Shown here: one piece after another, positions 15,001 to 21,400 of the stretch
Position numbering within the stretch: the stretch's first letter is position 1
Layout of the letters: each line of letters starts with the position of its first letter
Source of the DNA: an uncultured Anaerolineae bacterium
Lineage (GTDB): Bacteria; Chloroflexota; Anaerolineae; Promineifilales; Promineifilaceae
Direction: 5' to 3'
DNA length: 49,062 nucleotides
Assembly: GCA_905479495.1 (NCBI GenBank)
Contig: CAJQMR010000018.1
Location: 1-49,062, forward strand
Notes under the pieces: model-generated
The model's database searches: none
What the model was told of the DNA's origin: nothing
What the model saw: the letters and a program-made list of their open reading frames with translations, nothing else
Position numbers and translations under genes: made by a program

Positions 15001-15224
15001 ATCGGCCGCAAAAGTACAGATTGCCGGTTCAGTTAGTTGCGGCCAAAACCAGCGCCAAATCGGTGCGAAACAAATGGCTGGGCTGGAAGAAATATTTGCG
15101 TAAACGGTCGGTGGAAGTGCTGCCCGGCACACATTTCTCGCTGTTGCAGGAGCCGAAGACAGTCAAATGTATCGCTGACGTATTGCAACAACAGCTGCCA
15201 AACAAAACAAACGCAAGAGGATAA
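3..15224 (+). CDS. Four-module nonribosomal peptide synthetase with degenerate N-terminal A domain and C-terminal thioesterase
   Basis: Order read from motifs: degenerate A (about residues 33-466, without the YTSGSTG, YGPTE or YRTGD motifs and with no carrier after it), then C1-A1-T1, C2-A2-T2, C3-A3-T3, C4-A4-T4, TE. HHxxxDG motifs start at residues 660, 1734 and 2796; C4 (3860) reads HHIAFDA, with Ala for the usual Gly. Carrier serines in GGHSLL: 1536, 2601, 3669, 4757. TE nucleophile Ser4888 in GWSMGG, probable catalytic His5044. No epimerase or methyltransferase domain is seen. Aligning by eye to GrsA, the A4 pocket reads DVQFIAHVV, a proline-type code. A2 reads about DIVQIGMTY (distantly glycine-like). 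A1 (DAYYMGAVA) and A3 (DVYYLGAVC) are unassigned but share PPFMVEPF and VGVEPL, as expected of duplicated modules. A TAA at 1-3 overlaps the ATG, suggesting coupling to an upstream gene; an earlier start outside the window cannot be excluded. Confidence 0.95.
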   Translation: MQQPDTPIAQIDFRTAEEQQQAAAAHTAVPTQTLIQKFAERTEQFGLKTAVSSPTQKITYQQLNQQSNQIAHLLREQGVEPGDVVAIVATTTPQMITAVFGVLKIGGIILPLNEEDPAAWQQAALQEAQAKLLLHSQENPVDRINGYPKLAIETARDFSSEELSMPTTGGIYLATFGHYPAADLLRLAEVYPIQTSNQVLQFAPFASHQAAHEIFATLLNGGTLHLAPRDQLTKLSAIYELLKLQQIDFAILPAVLIAALDPKRVPQLKTIASLEADMDQTHWQKWASRQRLHGHLNSASILPTVLSRIGTPETWLSGTAVPAITLLDDQGQATPVGVLGTLHINNQSTDDQWCWLPDGRIQFRHYQPTHTTTRGRYVQTAAIAAALRQHTAVEECIVLPDQNPSEKRLLTAYIVPAGAVDTDELNQFAQTQLPASFIPAHYQTVTHLPLTPTGQVDYQALQTSQQEESQQDKQADTRAAKRSALAERRKNLSAKQQALLNKWQKKTVEDSSNGQQAIPKQAAGTQLPLSFAQRRLLVLDHLDPNKATYNVPMAFQVDGHLDEAALQKAVDTLFVRHSSLRTTFFYGEDEQPYQHIAEATQLPINQVDFSDTPETEREAEARQWVQAEVQRPFNLSTGPLIRVSHLRLTDEQHVLVIVMHHIITDGWSMNIFVREFLQLYSTQVQNLPNGLPELPISYSDFAAWQQKWLQGDVLEQQLAYWKDHLTGAPAVLNLPTDLPRPKMQSTIGRTLERPLPTELAPALTELSQANSSTLFMTLFAAYTVLLARYSQQDDLVVGTPIANRNQPGIENLIGFFVNMLPLRTQLGEAETFISLLAKIRQAALEGYNHQNIPFEQVVNSLQPDRDTSYSPVFQVTFALRNNENMALPSLNGLTLTPLPANSNTAKYDLTLVVNETNNGLLCSWEYCTDLFFDDTIERMHTHFETLLQSIVKEPDQQVKRLNMLPEAEKQLLLHEWQGQVDDTIPQICLHEQFEQWAEQQPEVTAVSDQNLTLTYQELNQQANQLARLLITQGVKPGDAVGIHMTASVPAMVIIMACHKARAAYVPFDPTYPTQRLQLMLDDTAAPVVLTDSNLNHLNTGNCTVWHWDAIQSKLAEQAVTNLNLDYTPTDPAYIIYTSGSTGKPKGVVCGHTGVFNLQRTFHHNGTLPPQAIFSLWTSLNFDASVYEIFPAFITGGSLHIVPQEIRSDAPALFAWLADNHIQHSYLPPFMVEPFYKWLQAEENSCVMLRLMVGVEPLVEQTLVGIQNLVPGLTVINAYGPTEATVASTSYPVPVNSTRQGNAPIGKPLVNYQAYLLDELQQLVPIGVAGELYIGGMGLAHGYLHRPELTAEKFVPNPFSDDPTARLYRTGDLVRYLADGNIMFMGRTDFQLKVRGFRVELGEIESNLLAQEGVETAVVMPHTAADGQITLVAYFTVQADANPAPTQQTLHETLSSTLPNYMVPAVWVPLKQMPRTPNDKIDRKALPAPNLDELERTIPFTPPSTPTEVKLHAIWQSLLDVAEISIHDSFFQLGGHSLLATQLASRIQKQFNIKLQLRDIFEQSTIAQIAKAIDEAQAQASGQPAGENGEGQITKLAQNKRLPLSFAQQRLLLLDQIEPNQATYNIPMAFRLDGRLNQAALQKTLDTLYARHDSLRTTFFYGEDEQPYQRIAEATELPIHKVDFSDLPQEQREEAARTWIYTEVERPFSLSTGPLIRVSQLCLDETQHIMVIVMHHIISDGWSVSILFQEMVALYTAFVEERPSPLPSLSIQYADFAAWQRNWLQGDVLQQQIDYWLNNLQDAPAVLTLPTDRPRPAVQSYQGAHFNTDFPEGIMPALEQLTQEENATIFMVLLAAFQTLLARYTQQEDIVVGSPIANRNRTEIEGLIGFFVNMLVLRTDTSGNPSFRDLLSRVRNTTLGAYAHQDIPFEKLVEEKQLARDMSYSPLFQVTFVLQNLPSQRASLPGLTLTALEAPSTTAKYDLSLGITQTVTGFLVNWEYSTALFDESTIVRLAAHFNHLLQQIAANPDLPISQLELLTPSEKTMMQQWNETQRPFPQDLCLHQLISHHASRTPNRIAISDGKTALTYQQLESQSNQLAHHLLSLGVQPDTFVAVSLDRQAQLLVALLGILKSGGAYLPIDPAFPAQRIQFMLADAQAPLLLSQTDIAHTLPEHQAQVMCLDELLPKISDLPTGLPETAVAPHNLAYIIYTSGSTGRPKGVQITHDSLVNLLTSMADQPGIVPEDKLLAITTLSFDIASVELYLPLLAGAQIYIAPQAAVTDPQQLIDLLQQEAITYLQATPATWQMLLNGDWQGQPGLKMITGGEALSVALAQQLLARGEKLWNMYAPSETTTYSTIQPVLAEDLDPQQSIPIGRPLANTQLYILDDHLRQVPIGVTGELYIGGEGVARGYLNQPDLTAERFITNPITQDPTDVLYKTGDVASFRPDGAVNFLGRSDHQVKIRGFRVELGEVESRLRQHPDVAQVVVHPFEQQLVAYVIFAEEKTSDDPAKTAELRTFVQEALPAYMVPHIFMPLDAFPLTPNGKVDRKALPTPTGERDTTAVYVGPRNHIEAQLAEIWQTLLQVDQVGIHDNFFELGGHSLLATQLVSRIQKQFNIKLPLREVFEQNSIAQIASLIEKSPDWQPDKAISKQFIPKLPDGQPLPLSFAQRRLLVMDELAPNKATFNIPMAFKIDGRLDTTALQTAVNTMFTRHASLRTTFHYGEDGQPHQHIADDTHLPMEQVDFSTLPEGVQEEKVEEWIREEAGRPFSLSTGPLVRIAHLRLADDQHILVVVMHHIITDGWSMGIFVREFVSLYVSQVKGFPLNLPELRVQYADFAAWQQSWLQGDVLEEQLTFWQNHLADAPAVLSLPTDLPRPKMQSTRGGFHNQLLPQQLTPALTKFSQTHKSTLFMTLIAAYNILLMRYTQQNDIVVGTPIANRNHPDIENIIGFFVNMLPLRTQISDDETFSSLLEKVRQTALDAYNHQDIPFEQVVNLLQPERDTSHSPIFQVSFALQNNDTALPQLDGLSLTPLEADSQTAKYDLTLIMTETNNGLHCTWEYSTDLFWPETIARLHQHFETLLHAIVQQPDLAVTKLPLLPPAEKQTLLREWQGKVDSTIPQISLSQQIEEWAKRQPEVTAVSDQHISLTYAQLNQHANQLARLLISQGVQPGNAVGIHMGASVPAMVSIVACHKARAAYVPFDPAYPDQRLQFMLDDTATPVILTDSNLDHLDTGRCAIWRWSAIQPQLNKQDAANLDLAYVPTDPAYIIYTSGSTGTPKGVVCGHTGVFNLLRSFDQWGELAPQANNALWTSLNFDVAVYEIFAALVSGGTLQIVPADMRMDAVALFTWLSAQQVASFYLPPFMVEPFAAWLKEGNAYPAMRRLLVGVEPLAEQTLVQIQKQLPQAAIINAYGPTEATVCVTAYPISADSQRKGIAPLGKALLNTELYVLDEEMQPVPIGVAGELYIGGKGLAHGYLNRPDLTAENFVPNPFSNDPEARLYRTGDLVHYLPDGNLLFNGRTDFQLKVRGFRIELGEIESRLLAQPGVAAGVVMPHTAADGQITLVAYYELEAEATATQQTLRDGLHNDLPNYMVPAVWIQLAQMPRTPNDKIDRNALPAPDLEAISRETAYAPPRTPLEKRLVALWENLLQMDEIGIHDNFFSLGGHSLLAVQLMTALRQQMGKELPLRLLFDAPTIAELAHELEKVSELANLERIPQRTAEGPLPLSFAQQRLWFISEMNPQANVSYNVPIHLEIEGPLDLEALEYSFNQLLQRHESLRTRYPLTEEEMPYQKIEAYTAVSLPITDLTNLPAAEKATQAQQLRQQSAQMPFDLQNGPIYRIHILRLDQMQHQLLFTIHHIAFDAWSTSLFLREVIAHYLHKTTGLLPPLPDSDVQYADFTLWQQARLTPQVLDEQLAFWRDHLAHAPTSLALPTDKPRPQTQTSNGDIYEFTLPPALAKQVKRWTQTNGATLFMSLLTAFYGLLYRYSNQDDIVVGTPIANRDHPDLKNIIGFFLNTVALRAQMEETMTWQELLQQVRSTMVAAQAHQEFPFENLVQALLPDRDPSRHPLFQVMFVLQNLGDAGQLPGNLPIQLNQLGEGTKTAKFDLLLELQETAVNFTASFEYNTDLFNPSTIQRMAEHFQQMIIAMVSEPDKPIAQAHLLTPQEQKQIEAWNDTAVPINPDQLIHHRFETKAEETPTAVAVEFGNDQLTYAQLEAKANQLAHFLQAQGVQPGDRVGILLPRSLAMITAVLATLKAGAGYVPLDPNYPTDRLQTMMQQAEAKLLLTHSSVAHEALSIACHNVDALDLAGYSEERVTAVINPEQPAYIIFTSGSTGQPKGVTLPHRALNNVLAWQQRATSLQRPARTLQFTSLSFDVHFQEMFTTWQDGGTLVLIADDVRRDGEQLLAYLQEQQIERLFLPFVALQNLAEAAQWQQSYPHTLQEVITAGEALLSTPAIREFFTQLPGCAFHNHYGPSESHVVTQYTLGPDPQQWPDLPPIGTPIDNTQIHLLDSNMKPVPIGVPGELYIGGRNLALGYFNQPELTEERFIPNPFDTVTRRQGDKVTDHPVTLSPAFVERRHLVTSSRLYKTGDLARYLPDGNIQYIGRNDFQVKIRGHRVELGEIETVLNEQPTVQQAVVQAYKPDEGPHQLIAYIKTSEEDVITALHVALRERLPAYMVPAHFMQLEQFPLTPSGKINRRALPVPDKVEVVRSTPFVAAETELQKQLVQIWEAVIGVSPIGIHDNFFELGGHSLLALRLVAAMHKETAVKVPLPRLFQEGTIAALANFISNPTAESPLSPIVPLRAGDPAQEPLVVIHPGSGQVLPYLKLVNALPAEQPVYGLQSVGLLPDTPAQTEIEAMATTYLQALREAEIAQPYHLLGWSMGGIVAMEMAQQLEATGNPVGSLTLIDSFAPGSSAAETNETTLLQWFAQDTGYLTPSVQPTLLPDEASLDAQLRHLWPQLQATGNLPTGLTFQDLQHQFAVFQANYAAMQAYRPQKYRLPVQLVAAKTSAKSVRNKWLGWKKYLRKRSVEVLPGTHFSLLQEPKTVKCIADVLQQQLPNKTNARG
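13679..13762. repeat. Inverted word-repeat hairpin inside the A4 coding sequence
   Basis: Copies of GGTGACAAGGYGAC at 13679-13692 and 13695-13708 are followed by reverse complements at 13719-13732 and 13750-13762. The central arms pair perfectly over 14 bp with a 10-base loop. The insert encodes about 25 extra residues between the NPF and RLYKTGD motifs of A4; the equivalent spacer in A1 is only SDDPTA. It keeps the reading frame, and it resembles the hairpins found between genes elsewhere in the window. Confidence 0.85.
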
Positions 15225-15226
15225 GC

Positions 15227-16021
15227 ATGATAAAAGAAAAGATGACAACACCGTGGTTAATGCCGTTTTCTAGGGGAGGAAACGGCCGTCTCAACCTCTT
15301 CTTTTTCCCTCATGCTGGTGGTGGGGCATCGGCCTTCTACCCATGGAGCCGCGTTTTACCCGCCGAGATCACCAGCTACGCCATCCAACTGCCCGGACGA
15401 GAAACGCGCCTGCGCGAGCCATTACATCATCAGGTGCCTGTTTTGGTGGACACATTGGCCGAAGTTTTGCAGCCTTACCTTGATCTGCCTTTTGTCTTTT
15501 GGGGGCACAGCATGGGGGCACTGCTCGCCTTTGAGCTGACGCGGCAGTTGCAGCAGCACAGTCTGCCTACTCCCCAACGAATGCTCGTTTCTGGCTACAA
15601 CGCCCCACACATTCCTTATGCAGATCGGCACATCCACCATTTGCCAGAGGCAGACTTTATGGCCGCCCTGCAAGAATTAAACGGCACACCAGAAGCCGTG
15701 CTAAAAGATGCGGAACTGCGCGCCCTGGTACTGCCCATCGTCCGGGCCGACTTCCAGCTGGTAGAAACGTACAGTTACCAAGAAAACGACCCGCTCCATT
15801 GCCCCATCACCGTTTTAGATGGGGTCACGGATGACAAAACAAATGAAGCTGATCTAAAAGCGTGGCAGCAGCAAAGCACACACGCGCTGGAAATGTTCAC
15901 CTTCCCTGGCGACCATTTTTTTCTTTACGATTTGCAGCCCAAATTAATCAGTACCGTACTCTATTTACTCAATCGCCAACTCCAAGACATTAAAAATGGG
16001 ACGCAGCTCATCAACTATTAG
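15227..16021 (+). CDS. Type II thioesterase
   Basis: A 264-residue alpha/beta hydrolase of the external (type II) thioesterase family. FFPHAGGGAS forms the oxyanion-side motif near residue 27, the catalytic Ser95 lies in GHSMG, and His230 lies in GDHFF. These enzymes hydrolyse wrong or stalled acyl groups from carrier domains of synthetases. The gene starts 2 bases after the NRPS stop, with AGAGG about 7 bases upstream, so it is co-transcribed and serves this synthetase. An alternative ATG at 15242 is possible but has a poorer ribosome binding site. Confidence 0.93.
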   Translation: MIKEKMTTPWLMPFSRGGNGRLNLFFFPHAGGGASAFYPWSRVLPAEITSYAIQLPGRETRLREPLHHQVPVLVDTLAEVLQPYLDLPFVFWGHSMGALLAFELTRQLQQHSLPTPQRMLVSGYNAPHIPYADRHIHHLPEADFMAALQELNGTPEAVLKDAELRALVLPIVRADFQLVETYSYQENDPLHCPITVLDGVTDDKTNEADLKAWQQQSTHALEMFTFPGDHFFLYDLQPKLISTVLYLLNRQLQDIKNGTQLINY

Positions 16022-16034
16022 AAAAGGTAAATGA

Positions 16035-17165
16035 ATGCACATCGAATACACAACAGAACAGCAAGATAACCAACATTTCTACCGACAGTTTGCCCAAAAT
16101 GAGGTAGCGTCACTGGCTCAACAAATTGATGAAACAGAGACGTTTCCCTTTGAACTCGGGCAAAAAATGGCCGACATGGGCTTCTTAGGTGCCCTGGTTC
16201 CTGAGGAGCACGGCGGCAAGCCGCTCGACTTGATCTCGTTTGGCCTGCTTAATGAAGAACTGGGCAATGCCTGTTCGTCCACCCGCAGCCTGATCACTGT
16301 CCACAGCATGGTGACCTTTGCCCTCAAGCGGTGGGGGAAAAAGGAACAGCAAAAAAAGTGGCTGCCATTGCTGGCCAGTGGGGAAAAGATCGGCGCGTTT
16401 GCCCTGAGTGAGCCAAACATTGGCAGCAATGCGGGCTACATCGAGACAACGGCCCTTCCCGATGGAAATGAGTTGGTACTGAACGGCCGTAAAAAATGGA
16501 TCACCTTTGGCCAGATCGCCGATCTCTTCCTGCTCTTTGCCCGACAAGATGGCAAAGCCATTGCCATGCTGGTAGAAAAAGAAACGCCCGGGCTCACCAT
16601 CCACCCCATTCGTGGCATGATGGGTACCAAAGGGGCCATGCTGGCCGAGTTGGAGCTAAAAGATTGTCGCATTCCTACCAGCAATATGCTGGCCGGTCTT
16701 GGTTTTGGCATTATGGCGGTGGCGATGTCTGCTTTGGACATTGGCCGTTATTCAGTAGCCTGGGGCAGCGTGGGCATCGGCCAAGCCTGCCTGGAGGCCA
16801 GTCTGGATTACACGCAGGTTCGTGAGCAGTTTGGTGAGCCTCTGCGCAACTTTCAGCTTATCCAGCAAATGGTGACCAACATGATTACCCACGTCAAAGC
16901 AGCCCGTCTGCTTTGCTTGCAGGCTGGTTACACCCTGGAAAATCAACAGGCCAACGCGACCAACGACATCCTTATCGCCAAATATTTTGCTTCTAAAACG
17001 GCGATGGAAGTCGCCACCGACGCCGTGCAAATCCACGGGGCCAACGGGTGCAGCAGCGACTATCCCGTGCAGCGCTTCCTGCGCGACGCCAAGGTGATGG
17101 AGATCATCGAAGGCAGTCACCAAATGCAGCAAATCATGATTGCCAAAAACGCCTATGTCGCATAG
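16035..17165 (+). CDS. Acyl-CoA dehydrogenase family flavoprotein, probable NRPS tailoring enzyme
   Basis: 376 residues, the normal length for an acyl-CoA dehydrogenase. It has the N-terminal helical domain, the FALSEPNIGSN flavin/substrate motif near residue 120 and the C-terminal EIIEGSHQMQQ segment, whose Glu sits where most family members place the catalytic base. It starts 13 bases after the thioesterase, so it is probably part of the biosynthetic operon. Dehydrogenases of this family oxidise carrier-bound amino acids in several NRPS systems (prolyl-PCP dehydrogenases are about this size) or make polyketide extender units. Because A4 looks proline-specific, oxidation of a prolyl residue is a testable guess. 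Ordinary fatty or branched acyl-CoA oxidation is the alternative. Confidence 0.85.
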   Translation: MHIEYTTEQQDNQHFYRQFAQNEVASLAQQIDETETFPFELGQKMADMGFLGALVPEEHGGKPLDLISFGLLNEELGNACSSTRSLITVHSMVTFALKRWGKKEQQKKWLPLLASGEKIGAFALSEPNIGSNAGYIETTALPDGNELVLNGRKKWITFGQIADLFLLFARQDGKAIAMLVEKETPGLTIHPIRGMMGTKGAMLAELELKDCRIPTSNMLAGLGFGIMAVAMSALDIGRYSVAWGSVGIGQACLEASLDYTQVREQFGEPLRNFQLIQQMVTNMITHVKAARLLCLQAGYTLENQQANATNDILIAKYFASKTAMEVATDAVQIHGANGCSSDYPVQRFLRDAKVMEIIEGSHQMQQIMIAKNAYVA

Positions 17166-17250
17166 AGGAGGCCGGTCTGTGCTGGGCACTTTAGCAAAAT
17201 CACGAATGACTCAAATAGACAAATAACACGAATAAACGAGAGCTTTACTT

Positions 17251-17276
17251 GTCACTCCCGCCTTTGCGGGAATGAC
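17251..17276. repeat. Short inverted repeat GTCA-TCCCGC / GCGGGA-TGAC
   Basis: Arms at 17251-17261 and 17266-17276 pair over 11 positions with one mismatch and a 4-base loop. It lies in the 152-base gap after the acyl-CoA dehydrogenase, so it may end the NRPS operon, but no T-run follows. The rest of the gap shows nothing clear apart from the AAGGAG site of the next gene. Confidence 0.7.
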
Positions 17277-17317
17277 ACTCATACTGAACAATTATTGAGA
17301 AGGAGATAAAGAAGGTT

Positions 17318-18241
17318 ATGAACAAGTTTCTGAAATGGCTGGGTATCTTGTTGGGAGGCATCCTTGGCATTGCCCTCATTGGTTTGTTGGGTTATTACAT
17401 TTACTGGGTCACCCAGGCAAACCAAACCATGGAAGTCGAGGTAGCCACTCTGGAAATCCCTACCGACCAGGCCAGCATTGAACGGGGGAAGATTCTGGTA
17501 AACATTGTGCGCTGCACTGAATGCCACGGCAAAGATCTAGGCGGCCTGTTGTGGGCAGATCATTGGCTGGCCGGTACGTTTGGCCCGACCAACCTGACCC
17601 CAGGCGAAAATGGCCTTGAGAACTACACGGATGAGGATTACATCCGGGCGATCCGTCACGGCTTAGGGCAAGATAACAAACCGCTTTATTATATGCCATC
17701 TAACTTCTATGATGATTTAAATGAGCAGGACCTGGGCGACATTATTGCTTATTTAAAAACGCTGCCCCCGTCAGAAGAACCTGGACCGCCAAACGGCCGT
17801 ACTGGTCCCCTTTTCTGGCAATTTGTACTGGAAAATCCGCAAGGGTTACCGGCCGTCAAAATGATTGACCATGAAGCCGTAAAAGAAATCCCGGTAGGGC
17901 CAGATCCCAGCGACACGCTGGCTTACGGTGCCTACCTGTCCTTACCCTGCAAAAGCTGCCATGGTGATGATTTTGCGGGGGTGCCTCTGCTGGAACGCCT
18001 CAGGGTGCCATCGCCCAACATCACGCCTTACAATCTGGGTGACTGGACCGAGGAAGATTTCTTTACCGCCATGCGCGAAGGGGAAGTGCCCGATGGCACT
18101 TTCATTCCCCAGTCCCTGATGCCCTGGCTGGCCATCGGTCAGCTAACAGATGACGAACTGCACGCTATATGGGTTTACCTGCAAAGCCTCCCCCCCGTTG
18201 CCCCTGAGGATGCGATTGAGTTTCAAAACGCAGGAGAGTAA
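17318..18241 (+). CDS. Membrane-anchored diheme cytochrome c
   Basis: 307 residues. A hydrophobic segment at about 7-30 serves as an uncleaved signal anchor and places the rest outside the membrane. Two CxxCH heme-binding sites are visible, CTECH at residues 66-70 and CKSCH at 211-215, each beginning a class I cytochrome c fold of about 100 residues. It resembles the cytochrome subunits that pass electrons from periplasmic dehydrogenases to the respiratory chain. No dehydrogenase partner lies next to it, so the donor is unknown. An AAGGAG ribosome binding site at 17300 supports the start. A strong hairpin follows the stop, so it is probably transcribed alone. Confidence 0.9.
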   Translation: MNKFLKWLGILLGGILGIALIGLLGYYIYWVTQANQTMEVEVATLEIPTDQASIERGKILVNIVRCTECHGKDLGGLLWADHWLAGTFGPTNLTPGENGLENYTDEDYIRAIRHGLGQDNKPLYYMPSNFYDDLNEQDLGDIIAYLKTLPPSEEPGPPNGRTGPLFWQFVLENPQGLPAVKMIDHEAVKEIPVGPDPSDTLAYGAYLSLPCKSCHGDDFAGVPLLERLRVPSPNITPYNLGDWTEEDFFTAMREGEVPDGTFIPQSLMPWLAIGQLTDDELHAIWVYLQSLPPVAPEDAIEFQNAGE

Positions 18242-18254
18242 CATCACACGTTAA

Positions 18255-18283
18255 ACGGCCGTATTCAAATTGAATACGGCCGT
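18255..18283 (+). terminator. Hairpin made of two ACGGCCGT octamers
   Basis: The arm ACGGCCGTATTCAA (18255-18268) and its exact reverse complement (18270-18283) make a 14-bp stem with a minimal loop, followed by ACTTTTAAAAG. It lies 13 bases after the cytochrome stop. The T-run is short, so efficiency is uncertain. Both arms begin with the octamer that is dispersed through the window, an arrangement like paired DNA-uptake words in Neisseria terminators. Confidence 0.75.
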
Positions 18284-18434
18284 ACTTTTAAAAGCCTACA
18301 TCTTATGAACTGTATCATCTGTGAAATCTCTCACACCTTTTGCTAAATGTAGGTGAGTTGAATACAATTTAGTTGGGTTGTGTTTTGCAAAATGTGCCAT
18401 TTCCATTTCAACATACATTCGAGGGGAGTAATTC

Positions 18435-21400
18435 ATGTTATCAAAAAAAGTCGCTACCGTTTTCCTGATTACACTTCTTTCTTTGCAGCTTCCATTTGCA
18501 ATTGTTCTCCTGGCAAAATCCGCTGCTCATACACTCACCAGAGATGTGCAATTTGCCAATGCCACTACAAGTAAACCTGCCCATTTAATTAAAGACATAG
18601 AAACATCAGAAAAATATGCAGCCTCATCATTGCCCTATGGATTTCTTTCCATAGGCACCGATATCTATTTCACTGGCTATTATGAACAAAGTGGTGGATC
18701 AATCATAAAGACCGACGGAACACCGGGAGGAACGGCCGTACTGAAAGGAGATCTGCAAGGCTATCTAGCCTATCCTTTTAATGCCAATTTAACCAATGTT
18801 AATGGCACAATTTTTTTTACATTCAATGATGGTAGTACTGGCAATGAATTATGGAAGAGTGATGGCACAGTATCTGGAACCAAACTTGTAGCTAATATCA
18901 ATAAAACATCTTTTAATCCCTTCGATATTTACTCCACCGGCGGTTCCAACCCGTATTATCTAACACCTTTGAATGGCCTACTTTACTTCAGTGCAAATGA
19001 TGCCATTCATGGTACAGAACTTTGGCGCAGTGATGGAACAGTTACCGGAACGGTATTAGTTAAAGATATCAATCCGCTTCCTCTTGATCCAAATATTCCT
19101 GACCAAGGACATGCTTACCCCCAAAACCTCACCGTCATTGATAATACGCTATATTTCTTGGCTGATGACGGAACAAACGGTACAGAACTTTGGCGCAGTG
19201 ATGGAACAGAAGATGGAACTTTGATGGTAGCTAACATCAACCCTTCCGGCGACGCGTTTAATTCTTACTCCTTTGTATTAGCCACACTCAACAATAAACT
19301 ATATTTTCAAGCAAACGATGGCACCAGTGGTTTTGAGCTATGGGAAAGTGACGGCACTGCTGGTGGTACAAATCGACTGATCGACATAAACGGTGGGCCT
19401 GATTCAAGCGAACCACGTTCTTTTTTAACATTAAATAACACTCTTTACTTTGTGGCTGACGACGGCACAAATGGCAATGAGCTGTGGAAAAGTGATGGGA
19501 CAGCTCTAGGCACTGAAATGGTAGCTAATATAAATGGTAATGCCAATTCTTCTATCACCGGATACCCTGCCGAACTAGTTCCTGTTAATAACGAATTTTA
19601 CTTCGTCGCTGAGGGCAGCTCTGCTGTTGGCAAAGAGCTATGGAAAAGTGACGGTACAACCATTGGTACAGTTTTAGTAAAAGATATTTGGAGTGGCTCT
19701 CAAGATTCCTCTCCACGAGAACTAACACAAGTCGCTGGCAAACTATTCTTCACAGCACAAGATGCTACCTACGGACGTGAACTTTGGCAAACCGATGGCA
19801 CCTTGAATGGTACCATTCTCGTCAAAGATATTTATGAAGGCTCAAACTCATCCTATCCCACAAGCCTTACAGAAATCAACGGAAAACTCCTCTTTTCAGC
19901 CAATACACTGACATACGGAGAAGAACCTTGGGTTAGTGATGGCACAGAATTAGGAACACACCTGTTAGTTGATGTCGCTTACGAGACAAACTCATTTTTA
20001 ACTCAAGGATTTGTCAATCTCAATGAACAGCTATACTTCCCCGCAAATTCAGATTCGCTTGTTGGTGAATTATGGGTGACAGACGCCACAATTACGGGAA
20101 CACATCTGGTTGGGGATCTTTATCCAGGTGAATTTGGTTCTTATCCAAGCGAATTAACAATCATGGGGAATTCTCTCTATTTTGCTGCCAACCATCCTAC
20201 TTATGCAAATCGGTTATGGCGTAGTGATGGTTCTATCACAAACACCACAGTTATTTCAACTAGCGGAGACACGCCAGACAACCTGTTCGTTCTAACAGAT
20301 ACGCTTTATTTTGCAGCAGGCACTTCGGCAACAGGCGTTGAATTATGGAAAAGTGACGGCACATTGCTAGGAACCAGCTTGGTTAAAGATATTTATCCAG
20401 GCACAAGCCCAGGTTCTCCCAACAATTTAGTTGAATTTCACGGCCTTCTTTATTTTGCAGCAGCTGGGAGCAACTTAAACATGGAGCTATGGCGCTCAGA
20501 TGGTACAGAAGCCGGAACATTTATGGTAAAGGATATTCATCCTAGCTCAAGGTCACTTCCATCAAGTTTAACTGTTTCCAATGATCGTCTCTTTTTTATA
20601 GCTAATGACAACGAAATAACTCGAGGGCTTTGGGCCAGCGATGGCACAGAAGAAGGTACAATCCGACTGCACGGTACTTTTACTAACACGGATCAATTCC
20701 TTGATTACACTTCTCAACTTCAAGCCTATTCAAATGGAATCGTTTTCCCCGGGAATGATGGTATTCATGGCACAGAATTGTGGGTCAGTGATGGCACTGT
20801 CGCTGGAACCATGCTTTTAGCTGACATCTGGCCCGGCACCGAAGGAAGTTTTCCGCACAATTTTGTCCTATTTGACAACCGCGTGTTTTTTGTTGCTAAT
20901 GAAGGCATTAGTGGATATGAACTGTGGGAAACTAATGGCACGGCTGAAGGAACAAAACTGGTCATGGATATTTATCCTGGGGAAAGCGGAAGCCTACCTC
21001 GGAAACTTACCGTCATTAACGATCTCTTGTTCTTTAGTGCAACAAACGGTACAGATGGTTTCGAGCCCTGGGTGAGTGATGGCACGATCACTGGCACTCG
21101 CCGTATCCAAGATATTTATCCAGGTGTAGGTTCCTCCGGTCCAATGTATTTTGCAGAACTCGGCAACAACATTGTTTTTTATGCTCACGACAAAGAATAC
21201 GATTCTGAACCCTGGGTCATGAGTACTTTAGCCGATTTGGCTATCTCACACGCAACAGATAATTTTTCCATTGACCGTAATAAGCCTTTCACATTTACCA
21301 CAACAATCAAAAATTTCGGCGTTCATATGGTGCCAAATGTGGATGTTACTATCACATTATCTACTGAAATTAACATCCTATCAGTTACAGCCAATAATGG

